Of a stretch of 64,000 nt of DNA, positions 27,801 through 34,800 are shown in pieces. Position numbers and translations under genes: made by a program. The stretch's first letter is position 1. Every line of letters starts with the position of its first letter. The DNA lies in contig JBBDNN010000071.1 of the NCBI GenBank assembly GCA_040877545.1, positions 11,737 to 75,736 on the forward strand, read 5' to 3'. Below the pieces are notes generated by a model that was not told the DNA's origin, did not search any database, and was given only the letters and a program-made list of their open reading frames with translations. Source of the stretch: Gracilimonas sp040877545. GTDB lineage: Bacteria; Bacteroidota; Rhodothermia; Balneolales; Balneolaceae.

Positions 27801-28084
27801 CGGATATCATTGTTATGGATATTAATATGCCGGGTTTGAATGGCATAGAAGCAACACGAAAAGTTAAAGAACTATTACCTGACACACGTGTCATTGGCTT
27901 GTCGCTCCATGATAGTGAAGAAGTTGTTGAAAGTATGCGTAATGCAGGAGCTGCCGCTTATCTTACAAAATCTGAAGCCTTTGAAACTCTTTGTGCCACC
28001 ATTCGCAGTGAAGCATATCATAAGTTAGGGAAAAGCAAATTAAAGCGGGGCCAGGAAAACGGAAAATTGAGTACGATTACTTAA
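24842..28084 (+). CDS. Hybrid histidine kinase: five PAS domains, HisKA_3-type kinase, receiver domain
   Basis: Signal-transduction protein of 1,080 residues without a clear signal peptide or membrane helix, so it is probably cytoplasmic. Five PAS-like modules follow one another at about residues 30-150, 165-285, 285-400, 405-525 and 540-660, then a coiled coil (LEERVEERTAALLSYQNQL). The dimerisation helix is of the NarX/LiaS type with phospho-acceptor His719 in LATELHDNLGQ. The ATP-binding domain has VKELLFNVLKHSG and GGFGLFNIRERLEFLGG. A C-terminal receiver (about 940-1060) has phospho-acceptor Asp993 in VMDINMPGLNG and reads like the receiver of a NarL-family regulator but lacks the DNA-binding domain. 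It may relay phosphate to a separate regulator. The signal and target genes are unknown. Confidence 0.92.
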   Translation: MPSKKILNPKQANGNISLVKEIQKMNFDADGFREIIDALPMAIYTTDAEGRLTHFNKAAVEFSGRTPELGTDKWCVTWKLYYPDGRPMPHDQCPMAVALKEGRSISGVEAIAERPDGKRLWFEPYPTPLLDEDGKVIGGVNMLVNISENKEIRELQSQSEKELNDFFENSPLGLHIVGHDGTILRANKAELEMLGYTRDEYIGHNITEFHADKDVIDDILHRLKKGEELYEYEARLRCKDGSIRHVVINSNGHWKNDKFLNTRCFTRDVTKQKKAEKATRKSEEKYKKLFDSIDDGFAIVRVHFDEHTNPVDLEYLEVNPAYEKHSFLKGVVGKKVSELAPEIDKSWFKKYGNVALTGEPKRVEDYLEVADIWFSIYAFPIGDPEEHKVAIIFSDITERKESEHNNALLGAIVDSSDDAIISKKLDGTITSWNRSAEQLFGYSSDEAVGQMVTMLFPDERYSEENMIMDRIKQGERVDHFETVRKHKDGTFIDLSLTISPIKDSSGQVVGASKIARDITRRKEIEEEREQLLRKVETEQKMLSDVFQEAPSFMCILEGSNHVVTRVNEYYIDLIGHRDVVGKPVHEALPEVKDQGFIKLLDQVFQTGNAFTGTDMKIEFKQNGNTVERIIDFVYQPIKNSQGKITGIFVQGVDLTERSKAKAELQALNEALEQMNDTLEERVEERTAALLSYQNQLKSLATKLSKAEEKERQRLATELHDNLGQILAVSKMKIDLLNKEYHSGALNSELLELKKLINESIRYTRDLMSDLKPPPSLQKENLVSSLKWVADTMAKHDLEVIVTDDKEPKPLEADHLSTLSKCVKELLFNVLKHSGVDKAEVILSRNNDKVQVIVEDKGNGFNSSRAAQSPTNEGGFGLFNIRERLEFLGGSMKILSRVGAGTKIILQVPVKNQKVSKSNKETETSRSTEKNNTPRQDSNRKITVMLVDDHEMIRKGLKNLINSQDDLIVISEVSSGEEALQTAKKRAPDIIVMDINMPGLNGIEATRKVKELLPDTRVIGLSLHDSEEVVESMRNAGAAAYLTKSEAFETLCATIRSEAYHKLGKSKLKRGQENGKLSTIT

Positions 28085-28129
28085 ACCAATTCGTTTTTAA
28101 TGACGCGACTTTGAGATAAGGAGAAACCC

Positions 28130-28351
28130 ATGAAACTACGTAAAGAAACATTGACTGAAAGCTTGGTTACCTACAGCGTTGAGCTGGATGGGAAGTTCTA
28201 CATCGTTGAAAACGTGCCGGCTCGGGTAAATGAAGAAACCGGCGAGCAGTATTTTGCTCCTGAAACTGTGGAGCAGCTTCGGGAAAAAATCCGAGGTAAT
28301 GCACAGCCTAAAAAAACGGCAGAAACTCCGGTATTTGATTATTCAGGGTAG
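28130..28351 (+). CDS. Small MqsA/YgiT-like protein lacking zinc ligands
   Basis: A 73-residue protein with a good AAGGAG site before its ATG. The stretch YIVENVPARVNEETGEQYFAPETVEQL follows the pattern of the small YgiT/MqsA-type zinc-finger domain, in which VPA precedes a Cys-x-x-Cys-Gly-Glu and Tyr-Phe. Here both cysteines are absent, replaced by Asn and Thr, and there is no N-terminal Cys-x-x-Cys. Family members are often antitoxins, but no partner toxin gene is adjacent. It may be a remnant or a zinc-free relative. It lies 45 bases after the hybrid kinase and directly before an integrase remnant. Function uncertain. Confidence 0.6.
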   Translation: MKLRKETLTESLVTYSVELDGKFYIVENVPARVNEETGEQYFAPETVEQLREKIRGNAQPKKTAETPVFDYSG

Positions 28352-28377
28352 ACTTCGTAAGTCATTTGAAACGCAGT

Positions 28378-28429
28378 CCCGGTACTTCCTCTTTCGACTC
28401 CCATATCGGTTATGAAGCCGGGTTTTTTT
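28378..28429 (+). terminator. Intrinsic terminator candidate after the MqsA-like gene
   Basis: CCCGG (28378-28382) and CTTC (28385-28388) pair with GAAG (28414-28417) and CCGGG (28418-28422), leaving two unpaired bases on the left arm. Seven T residues follow (28423-28429). The loop is long at 25 bases, which weakens the call. It fits the end of the upstream small gene and overlaps the start of the integrase fragment. Confidence 0.5.
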
Positions 28430-28824
28430 GAAAGTCAGGTAAAGAAAGGCGAACCAGTTAAACACGCTCAAAAAACTGCACAAAGAATTCGTGACAATTT
28501 CGGCATACCAGACTTTAATATTCATTCGCTTAGAACAACAGCTGCTACAAGAATAGCCGGGTTAGGAGTACCACCACAGGTTTTGTCAAAGATACTGAAT
28601 CATAAAAAACCAGGCGAAGGCAGTACAATAACAGCTAGTACGATTATGAAGCTGAGAAAAAACAGGACTGGCTTAAAAAAGCTCGCGGAAAGTTGTTCAG
28701 TGGTTCTACTGATATTTTCTACACATTTGAACGAGTAGAAAATATCAGCATTTATATTAAATCTTTCCCTTATGAAGATCCAAACTCTATAATAGATGAA
28801 AATACTATAGAGGTGTATATCTGA
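28412..28824 (+). pseudogene. Tyrosine recombinase/phage integrase, C-terminal remnant with frameshift
   Basis: The first frame from 28412 encodes KTAQRIRDNFGIPDFNIHSLRTTAATRIAG in overlapping segments, then GVPPQVLSKILNH, which match the conserved HxLRxTAAT box and the following helix of tyrosine recombinases. Near 28630 the match moves to another frame, where YDYEAEKKQDWLKKA contains the expected catalytic-tyrosine region; that frame continues to a stop at 28822-28824. The catalytic domain start and the N-terminal DNA-binding half are missing. The gene is therefore broken by truncation and a frameshift and marks an old integration event. No att repeats could be assigned. Confidence 0.75.
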
Positions 28825-29030
28825 ACCCCATTTTTGTCTAGAAGGTAAATAAATGCTGTGTTCAAATGATAAGTGCAACAGCGCGGTGTTTTAGAGTTTG
28901 TTGCTCCGCTGTAGAGATTGTTGAATTGCTTCAGTAAGGAGTAAAAGAAGAAATTATTCACACGAAACAAGGGATTGCAACCCCTTGTTAAAAAAGGGGG
29001 TGATGAAAAGCATTTAAGGAGACATAAATA
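28825..29030. other. Integration scar with IS30-end-like sequence and inverted repeat
   Basis: No gene is visible. ATAAGTGCAACA (28869-28880) also occurs exactly at 34233-34244, at the left end of the IS30 remnant, so it may be another IS30 end. AACAAGGG (28966-28973) and CCCTTGTT (28982-28989) form a perfect 8-bp stem with an 8-base loop; no T-run follows on either strand, so I do not call a terminator. Confidence 0.4.
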
Positions 29031-29117
29031 ATGCTTCGAATATTAGAATTAAACAAAAAAAGTCATAAGAGCATTCCAGCAAGCTTTTGGGAAATTAGAA
29101 ATATTAAAAATTTTTAA
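29031..29117 (+). CDS. Possible 28-residue leader peptide
   Basis: An ATG with an AAGGAG site ten bases upstream opens a 28-codon frame (MLRILELNKKSHKSIPASFW and eight more residues). It is Lys/Ile rich and resembles nothing I know. It ends 117 bases before the start of the first DUF4402 gene, so it could be a leader of that operon or a chance frame within the integration scar. Confidence 0.3.
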   Translation: MLRILELNKKSHKSIPASFWEIRNIKNF

Positions 29118-29233
29118 TGTTAGAAAATCTTAATATATTTGTGCAGCAAAAAAAATGGGATCCAGGTTTTGGACACGACTTAATATTCTTCTTAAATCTA
29201 AAAACCCTTAAATACAAATCTATAAATATTACT

Positions 29234-29734
29234 ATGAAAATTTTTAAACAATTTTTTGGAACTTTAGCTCTTCTTGCTATTTCAACTGTAGCAACAGCTC
29301 AAGTAACTGAAACAGCAACCGTTTCCGGTACCGTGGTTGAACCTATTACTACTACTTCAAGCGCACTTAATTTAGGAGAGTTGATTCAAGAAATAAAAAC
29401 TACTATCGCTACAAATGACGCAGGTGCTGCTGAATTTGTAATTAGTGGTGCTACCGGTAAAGAAGTAACTGTTGATTTCACTTTAGATGCAAATTTAAGT
29501 GGTACTGGTGCAGACATTCCTGTGGCTTATACTGGAGAATACAGTACTGAGGGAGCAACAACTGCAAGTGGAACTGGCAACCATGATACAAGCACACAAC
29601 TTACCGATAACCTCGATGCAACTGCAGGCGATCTGTATGTTTGGATTGGTGCTGAAGTAACTCCGGCTGTTGATCAAACAGCAGGTGAGTATACTGGTAG
29701 TCTTCAAATTGATGTAGCTTACACTGGTAATTAA
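29234..29734 (+). CDS. DUF4402-type secreted subunit 1 (candidate major fibre subunit)
   Basis: From the ATG at 29234 a clean signal peptide (LALLAISTVATAQ) precedes a 145-residue all-beta domain. The C-terminal half follows the DUF4402 pattern: a GDLYVWIGAEVTPAVDQTAGEYTG segment with the last strand LQIDVAYTGN. The frame extends upstream to 29117, but that part is not signal-like. The composition is very rich in Thr, Ala and Gly with almost no charged patches, as in many fibre subunits. The next genes are a second DUF4402 protein, a PapD-like chaperone and a usher-like protein, and an intrinsic terminator follows this gene. It is most simply the abundant subunit of a surface fibre. Domain call moderate; role inferred. 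Confidence 0.75.
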   Translation: MKIFKQFFGTLALLAISTVATAQVTETATVSGTVVEPITTTSSALNLGELIQEIKTTIATNDAGAAEFVISGATGKEVTVDFTLDANLSGTGADIPVAYTGEYSTEGATTASGTGNHDTSTQLTDNLDATAGDLYVWIGAEVTPAVDQTAGEYTGSLQIDVAYTGN

Positions 29735-29757
29735 TTACAAGGTTTACGTTTTAATGG

Positions 29758-29794
29758 CAGGGTATTGGCTTCGTGCTGATATCCTGTTTTTTTT
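29758..29794 (+). terminator. Intrinsic terminator between the two DUF4402 genes
   Basis: CAGGGTAT (29758-29765) pairs with ATATCCTG (29779-29786), eight pairs with one wobble, followed by eight T residues (29787-29794). The position after the first DUF4402 gene and before the minor subunit, chaperone and usher genes fits partial termination that makes the first product most abundant. Confidence 0.75.
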
Positions 29795-29835
29795 GATTTC
29801 ATACACCCCTTCAAATTTTAATAAGGGAAAGTTTT

Positions 29836-30303
29836 ATGGCTAAAAAAGTGAAATTGCTTATTTGGCTATTTCTGTTTTCTGCAGCCTCGGTTGGTGCCCA
29901 AAGTATAAATGTGATTACCATACAAGAGTTAGATTTTGGAGATACCATTTTTCCCGGAATTGAGAAAACCATCCTTTTCACGGATTCCAATGCAGCTCAG
30001 TTTGAAATAACAGGAGAGCCAGACCGGGAAGTGCTGATACAATTTCAGTTACCAGAGGCATTAGAAGATCAGCAATCAAATTCTCTTGATATTTCATTCA
30101 GTACTTCCGATGCAGGTTACCATTCAACCGTTTCAGGAGCGATGAACGCAACGGTATTTAATCCCAACTCTGGAACTACAGCTACTTTAAATAGCGAGGG
30201 AAAATTATATGTATGGGTAGGAGCTACTGCTATGCCCTTACATACTCAGGCAGGAAATTATTATCAGGAAAATTTAATTCTTGAAGTCGATTACACATTA
30301 TGA
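29836..30303 (+). CDS. DUF4402-type secreted subunit 2
   Basis: A 155-residue protein with a signal peptide (cleavage near VGAQS). The mature domain has the DUF4402 start pattern ITIQELDFGDTIFPG, the middle AQFEITGEPDREVLIQFQLP, and the end LYVWVGATAMPLHTQAGNYY with a final strand LILEVDYTL. It is clearly related to the preceding gene but diverged, and keeps the family glycine and aromatic positions better. The stop overlaps the start of the chaperone gene by four bases (ATGA), so the two are translationally coupled. A minor or adaptor subunit of the same fibre is likely. Confidence 0.75.
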   Translation: MAKKVKLLIWLFLFSAASVGAQSINVITIQELDFGDTIFPGIEKTILFTDSNAAQFEITGEPDREVLIQFQLPEALEDQQSNSLDISFSTSDAGYHSTVSGAMNATVFNPNSGTTATLNSEGKLYVWVGATAMPLHTQAGNYYQENLILEVDYTL

Positions 30304-31142
30304 AAAAAATATTAAATCCAACATTTATCCGAACGATCTTTTTTATTGCCATTTTTAGCCTGTATGGTCATTTAGCTATTGGCCAAGTTCATATTGCACC
30401 CACGGCTGTTTACCTGAATAATAAGAAAAGTTCTGGTCAAATAACCCTGCATAATTCCTCGGATGATCCGCAAAAAATCAACATAGAACTATTATATGGT
30501 TATCCTGATACTGATGAAGAAGGAAAGGTATTCCTCAATATATTTGAGAATTTTACCGACGAAGATCCTTCCGCAGTAAAATTTGCCCGAATCTACCCAA
30601 GGGAGGTAATGTTGCCACCAGGCGAACAGCAAACAATTCGATTTGTAGTAAGGCCGCCTTCTCATTTAAAACCGGGAGAATACTGGGCAAGACCTGCCAT
30701 TTCAAGTAGTCCGGTAAAAGGGAACAATAGTGACCAATCTCAAGGCATTCAAACCCGGTTTAATCTGATTCAGCGAACTATCCTTTCGCTAAATTATCGC
30801 CGCGGCAATGTACAAACCGGAATAGAAGTTCATAATCTGGAAGCTAAACAAGCTGAAGACAATAGCGTCTCTTTATTTGCGGACCTGAAGCGTATAGGAA
30901 ATGCCGCTTATATTGGACATGCTTATGTACAAGTCTCTCAATCGGGGAAGGTGGTACATGAGGAAAAAAGAGAGATAGCTGTATACAACGATCAGTTTCG
31001 AAAATTTACTTTAGAAAAAAAGCTGACTCCTGGTACTTATCAACTTTCACTTACTATAAATACAAATGAAAGACATGAGGAAGAGTCAGAAATATTGCCC
31101 GCAAACTCCGTAACTAAGTCAGCCACTATCAAAATAGAATGA
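30300..31142 (+). CDS. PapD-like periplasmic chaperone
   Basis: A 280-residue periplasmic protein. After a signal peptide (cleavage near AIGQV) the N-terminal half follows the pilus-assembly chaperone pattern: VHIAPTAVYLNNKKSSGQITLHN, a long loop, then FARIYPREVMLPPGEQQTIRFVV and LKPGEYWARPAISS. Such chaperones donate a strand to fibre subunits and carry them to the usher. The C-terminal half is a second beta domain. It is coupled by 4-base ATGA overlaps to the DUF4402 gene before and the usher-like gene after, which is strong context for a chaperone-usher type machine. Confidence 0.8.
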   Translation: MKKILNPTFIRTIFFIAIFSLYGHLAIGQVHIAPTAVYLNNKKSSGQITLHNSSDDPQKINIELLYGYPDTDEEGKVFLNIFENFTDEDPSAVKFARIYPREVMLPPGEQQTIRFVVRPPSHLKPGEYWARPAISSSPVKGNNSDQSQGIQTRFNLIQRTILSLNYRRGNVQTGIEVHNLEAKQAEDNSVSLFADLKRIGNAAYIGHAYVQVSQSGKVVHEEKREIAVYNDQFRKFTLEKKLTPGTYQLSLTINTNERHEEESEILPANSVTKSATIKIE

Positions 31143-33964
31143 GCTGCAAATGGCAAATGTTTTGGTGGGCAGTGCTTTTTTTATTGCAGCCGTTTACTGA
31201 GCTGAATGGTCAGCCAATTGCCAATTCTGAAGGCGAGCTAATCTTGGTTCGCCTTTCTGTTGAAAACAAGATAAGCTACGACACGGATGTATATATGCTG
31301 GGGGATGAGGTGTATTTGCCCGTTCCTTATATTTTTGAACTGCTAAAGATCAGGTATTCATCCAATAAGAAGAATCAGTTTTCAATTCATTTTCCCAATG
31401 AGAAAAATAAGGTGCTCATTGATGGAGACAATAATTCTAATACAGATGCTATTCCTGATGGAATAAATTACGAGGGCGACTTTTATCTCTCAGCATCAAA
31501 AATGGAACGCTTATTTGGTTTCCAGTTCAAGTTTGATTATCGAAAATTGACCCTGCGCCTGAATTCAAAATACTCAATCCCTCTTATTGAAGAAATTAAC
31601 AGAAAAAACCGTTATCAGTCTTTAGGTGATGATAATAATGAAGGATTTGCGGCTTCACATAATGCTAAAAAAGTAAGCCGTAAACGGTATTTAGCCAATG
31701 GACTACTGGCAGACTGGGCCATAAATAATATTCTTAATTTTAATGGTTCCTCTAATATTTCGGGAAATTTAGGGTTGGGAGGAGAATTACTGGGTGGAAG
31801 CATAAATGTTCACGCCTCTGCTTCAGATCAGTATGGAATACATTGGGAAAGCATGAGCGGAAACTGGACTTTTCCCATTCAATCCGGATCGGTACTAAAA
31901 CAGATTCAAATTGGAGATATTCGGCAGCCGGAATCCATTAATCCGGTTTTGTCTGGATTTCGGGGAATATTGCTTAGTAACCGCCCCAATTTAAGGCCTA
32001 CTTTTTTTTCTGAACAAACCTTTGCCGGTTCTTTACAGGATAATTGGGATGTAGAGTTCTATGTAAACCGGCAATTATCGGATTTTCAGATCGGAGCAAA
32101 TCAGCCTGATTTTAATTTCAATTCACCATTGTTTTTCGGAGCAAATCATGTAATGCTAAAATATTATGACGAGAAAGGCTTACATCACGAGCAGAACTAT
32201 CTAATTCATGTTCCTATGGAATTCCTGCAGCCGGGGAAATTTGAATACGATCTTTCTGCCGGAGAATACGCATCCCTTTCCGGATATAACTATGCTAAGG
32301 CAAATTTTAAATACGGGATAAGTTCAGGTATAACGGCAGGCGGCGGTGCTTTCCAAAACTTAAATCATTCTGAAAATGACAATACCTACCCCTATTTGCA
32401 GACATGGTTGAGAGCCAGTAAAAGGCTCACTGTTTCAGGTAGTTATATGCTTAACTATGCTGCATCCGGTTCTCTACAGTATCTCTTTCCGAGCTCGCAA
32501 AGAGTCAGTTTTAATGTAAGCAAGTATGTGTTTAATCCAGTTCTTAATAAAAGCCGCAAGAATTATGAAGCCTCTTTTAACACCTCTTTTCCGGTACAGC
32601 TATTCTTTTTGCGATTCTCGAACTATTACAATATCAGGTATATGGATCGAGTAAATTCGGAAAGACAGTTAAATATCAGAACTGGAATTTCAACCTCACT
32701 TCCGTTTAACATCAATATGAGGGTAAATGGGAATTTTATTCTCAGGGATAATAATATTGCAAAGGTAAATCCTGATCAGACAAATTTAGATATACAGCTT
32801 AGCCGGCGGTTATGGCGAAACATCTTCCTGCGAACGAATGCGAAATATTCAAGCGTGTCTGATGGCATTACAAATGCCGGGCTTAAAATTGATTATCGGG
32901 TTAGTTCCCAATTGCGGATTGATATGTCATTCGACAGAAATACCATCTTCAATACGAATCAGTTTTTGTTCCGGTTTAGATGGGATTTACCATTTGCAAG
33001 GCATACATCCTATACCCGAAATAATGGCGGGCCCCTCACCTTAAATCAAAATACTTCGGGTTCCATTTTACTGAATCAAAATTCCAGAATTAAATTTGAT
33101 GAGCGGAAGAAAATCGGTCGTGCCACACTTGTAATAAATCCGTTTGTAGATAAAAACAATAACGGAAAACGAGATAAGGATGAAGCCATTCTTGAGGAGA
33201 TTAAAGCAAGTTTATACCGGCATTCGAGGCAGCAGGAGATCAGAACGGATGAGCGAATTGTTGAGCATTTAGTTCCCTATGAGCATTATACGGTTGAGAT
33301 TGATCCGCATAGCTTAAGGGATCCCTTACTTAAGGTGAGACACGCATCTTTTTCGCTACAAGTGTTACCAAATACCATAAATAATTTAAATGTTCCGCTG
33401 GTGATTGTGGGAGAAGTTGGTGGTGTGGTGGCTTCAGAAAATCAATTCAATGATGTATATGGTTTGAAAATTAACATACACTCTCTGGACGGAACTTTTT
33501 CAGACTCATCCCAGACTTACACCGGAGGATACTATTACTACGTAGGATTGCCACCTGGAGAATACCTTGCTACCTTAGATCAAAAGCAGCTAAGAGAAAG
33601 ATCAATTACGGTAGAACAGGATTCTATTCCGTTTACGATTAGATCAAAAGAAACCGGGGATATTGCAGATGGTGTGAATTTTAAAATTGGTGATAAAGAA
33701 GGGCAACTCAAACCGGAATCAGAACAAAAGTACACAGAAGTTTATGCGGTACAAATAGGAGCCTTCAAAAACCGGCAACGTGCGGAACGATTTGCTGCAC
33801 AAGCCGAGAGTCTGCTTGATGAGCCGGTACAAACCTTCTTTGATGAGAGTGATGAGTATTTCAAATGTTATGTTGGTGATTTTAATACCTTTGAAAAAGC
33901 GAAGGATAAATTATTCGAAGTATTAGAACATTACTCTTACCCATTCATTATTCGGATTGAGTAA
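31139..33964 (+). CDS. Usher-like outer-membrane protein with C-terminal SPOR domain
   Basis: A 941-residue protein with a signal peptide. Residues about 25-140 form an N-terminal beta region with GDEVYLPVPYIFELLKI. The part around residues 255-380 resembles fimbrial ushers: IGDIRQPESINPVLSGFRGI, VEFYVNRQLSDFQIG, FFGANHVMLKYYDEKG and EFLQPGKFEYDLSAGEY. A long barrel-like stretch of alternating strands follows, then VDKNNNGKRDKDE near residue 670, a calcium-loop-like motif common in surface and usher proteins, and two small beta domains. The last 75 residues (about 865-940) read as a SPOR domain: VYAVQIGAFKNRQRAERFA, then YFKCYVGDFNTFEKA. SPOR binds denuded peptidoglycan, so the fusion could anchor the usher to the wall. 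Usher call moderate, SPOR call good. Confidence 0.75.
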   Translation: MSCKWQMFWWAVLFLLQPFTELNGQPIANSEGELILVRLSVENKISYDTDVYMLGDEVYLPVPYIFELLKIRYSSNKKNQFSIHFPNEKNKVLIDGDNNSNTDAIPDGINYEGDFYLSASKMERLFGFQFKFDYRKLTLRLNSKYSIPLIEEINRKNRYQSLGDDNNEGFAASHNAKKVSRKRYLANGLLADWAINNILNFNGSSNISGNLGLGGELLGGSINVHASASDQYGIHWESMSGNWTFPIQSGSVLKQIQIGDIRQPESINPVLSGFRGILLSNRPNLRPTFFSEQTFAGSLQDNWDVEFYVNRQLSDFQIGANQPDFNFNSPLFFGANHVMLKYYDEKGLHHEQNYLIHVPMEFLQPGKFEYDLSAGEYASLSGYNYAKANFKYGISSGITAGGGAFQNLNHSENDNTYPYLQTWLRASKRLTVSGSYMLNYAASGSLQYLFPSSQRVSFNVSKYVFNPVLNKSRKNYEASFNTSFPVQLFFLRFSNYYNIRYMDRVNSERQLNIRTGISTSLPFNINMRVNGNFILRDNNIAKVNPDQTNLDIQLSRRLWRNIFLRTNAKYSSVSDGITNAGLKIDYRVSSQLRIDMSFDRNTIFNTNQFLFRFRWDLPFARHTSYTRNNGGPLTLNQNTSGSILLNQNSRIKFDERKKIGRATLVINPFVDKNNNGKRDKDEAILEEIKASLYRHSRQQEIRTDERIVEHLVPYEHYTVEIDPHSLRDPLLKVRHASFSLQVLPNTINNLNVPLVIVGEVGGVVASENQFNDVYGLKINIHSLDGTFSDSSQTYTGGYYYYVGLPPGEYLATLDQKQLRERSITVEQDSIPFTIRSKETGDIADGVNFKIGDKEGQLKPESEQKYTEVYAVQIGAFKNRQRAERFAAQAESLLDEPVQTFFDESDEYFKCYVGDFNTFEKAKDKLFEVLEHYSYPFIIRIE

Positions 33965-34221
33965 ACCTTTTGCGGACAAACAGTGTGGAGGCCGATTTAT
34001 GCCAACAAATGAGAAGCAGGATGTTAACACGGATTAATTTATGAGATTTAATTTTAATAGAATTGCAAAACATCTGGCTATTTGTTTTTTAGTAATTTCA
34101 GCCTTTGTTATGGGTTATATGCTATATGAGCTGGAAATAACAAAACGATACTATGCCCACTATTTAATAGAAGTATCTTTGGAAAAGGTAAAAACAGAGT
34201 TAGATGATTTTTTTCTCCTCT

Positions 34222-34395
34222 GAGTTCAATCAATAAGTGCAACACGAAAATATAATCCTGAGGGGCGCGCCCCTCAGGATTTTCGGCCAAGCGGGGTATA
34301 TTCGTGTTGCCATGCAAAAATACAACCAACTCAGTCTTCAAGATCGTCACAAAATTAAAGCTCTTCTTGATGGAGGGCATCACCAAAGCGATGTT
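34222..34395 (+). mobile_element. IS30-family left-end remnant
   Basis: About 175 bases hold an IS30-like end (AAGTGCAACACGAAAATAT) and its inverted partner (ATATTCGTGTTGCC near 34308-34321), then the N-terminal helix-turn-helix start of an IS30 transposase, YNQLSLQDRHKIKALLDGG. The remaining transposase and the right end are gone; the transposase frame runs directly into the kinase remnant. This indicates insertion followed by deletion. Confidence 0.65.
34254..34281. repeat. 28-bp perfect palindrome inside the IS30 remnant
   Basis: AATCCTGAGGGGCG followed at once by its exact reverse complement gives a perfect 28-base palindrome. It lies between the inverted arms of the IS30 end. It is more G+C-rich than its surroundings and may protect the transposase gene from read-through transcription. 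Confidence 0.8.
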
Positions 34396-34800
34396 GCCGA
34401 TTTTGTTCCACCAATAGTAAACTTCAGTAAAAAAGATTTCAAGCAAATACATTTTGATCTGGACCTTGATGAAGTGAAGATAAATGTTAATCAGGCTCTT
34501 ACTTACTCTCTGTTATTGAATGAATTTTTGAGCCACATGTTAAAAGCAGGGATGAATATAAATGATAAAGTTACTATTCAAATCCTGAAAATGGATGAGC
34601 AACTGCTAACAAAAATTACCGTTGGAACGGATACGGATTTTTTGAAAACAAAAGAAGGCGTGGGCAAACAATTAATTAAAGTATTATTAGCACAGTTAGG
34701 AGCAGATTTAAATACCCAAACAGAAGATGAGTTTACCAACTATAAAATCTCCTTTGAATTGAAAGACAAAAAAGGAATTACAAGCAGTAAAAATTACTAG

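Larger units (their letters stand above)
34041..34800 (+). pseudogene. Sensor histidine kinase interrupted by an IS30 remnant
   Basis: 34041-34223 encodes an intact N-terminus with one membrane helix (LAICFLVISAFVMGYMLYEL) and a short following segment, ending at a stop just where IS30-like sequence begins. From about 34396 another frame encodes the C-terminal ATP-binding part of a HisKA_2-type kinase: ALTYSLLLNEFLSHMLKAG and GVGKQLIKVLLAQLGADLN, ending in a strand YKISFELKD. The two parts are in different frames and the sensory and phospho-acceptor regions are missing. The reading frame 34237-34800 is a chimera of IS30 N-terminal sequence and this kinase tail. The gene is not functional as a kinase. 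It follows the usher operon and might once have regulated it. Confidence 0.75.

Noticed and set aside
28385..28412. tRNA 3' end as an integrase attachment site (TTTCGACTCCC resembles a T-loop)
   Set aside because: The five bases on each side of the loop do not pair, and no acceptor stem or CCA was found. A terminator stem explains the sequence better.
28966..28989. Inverted repeat AACAAGGG/CCCTTGTT as an intrinsic terminator
   Set aside because: No T-run follows the stem on either strand.
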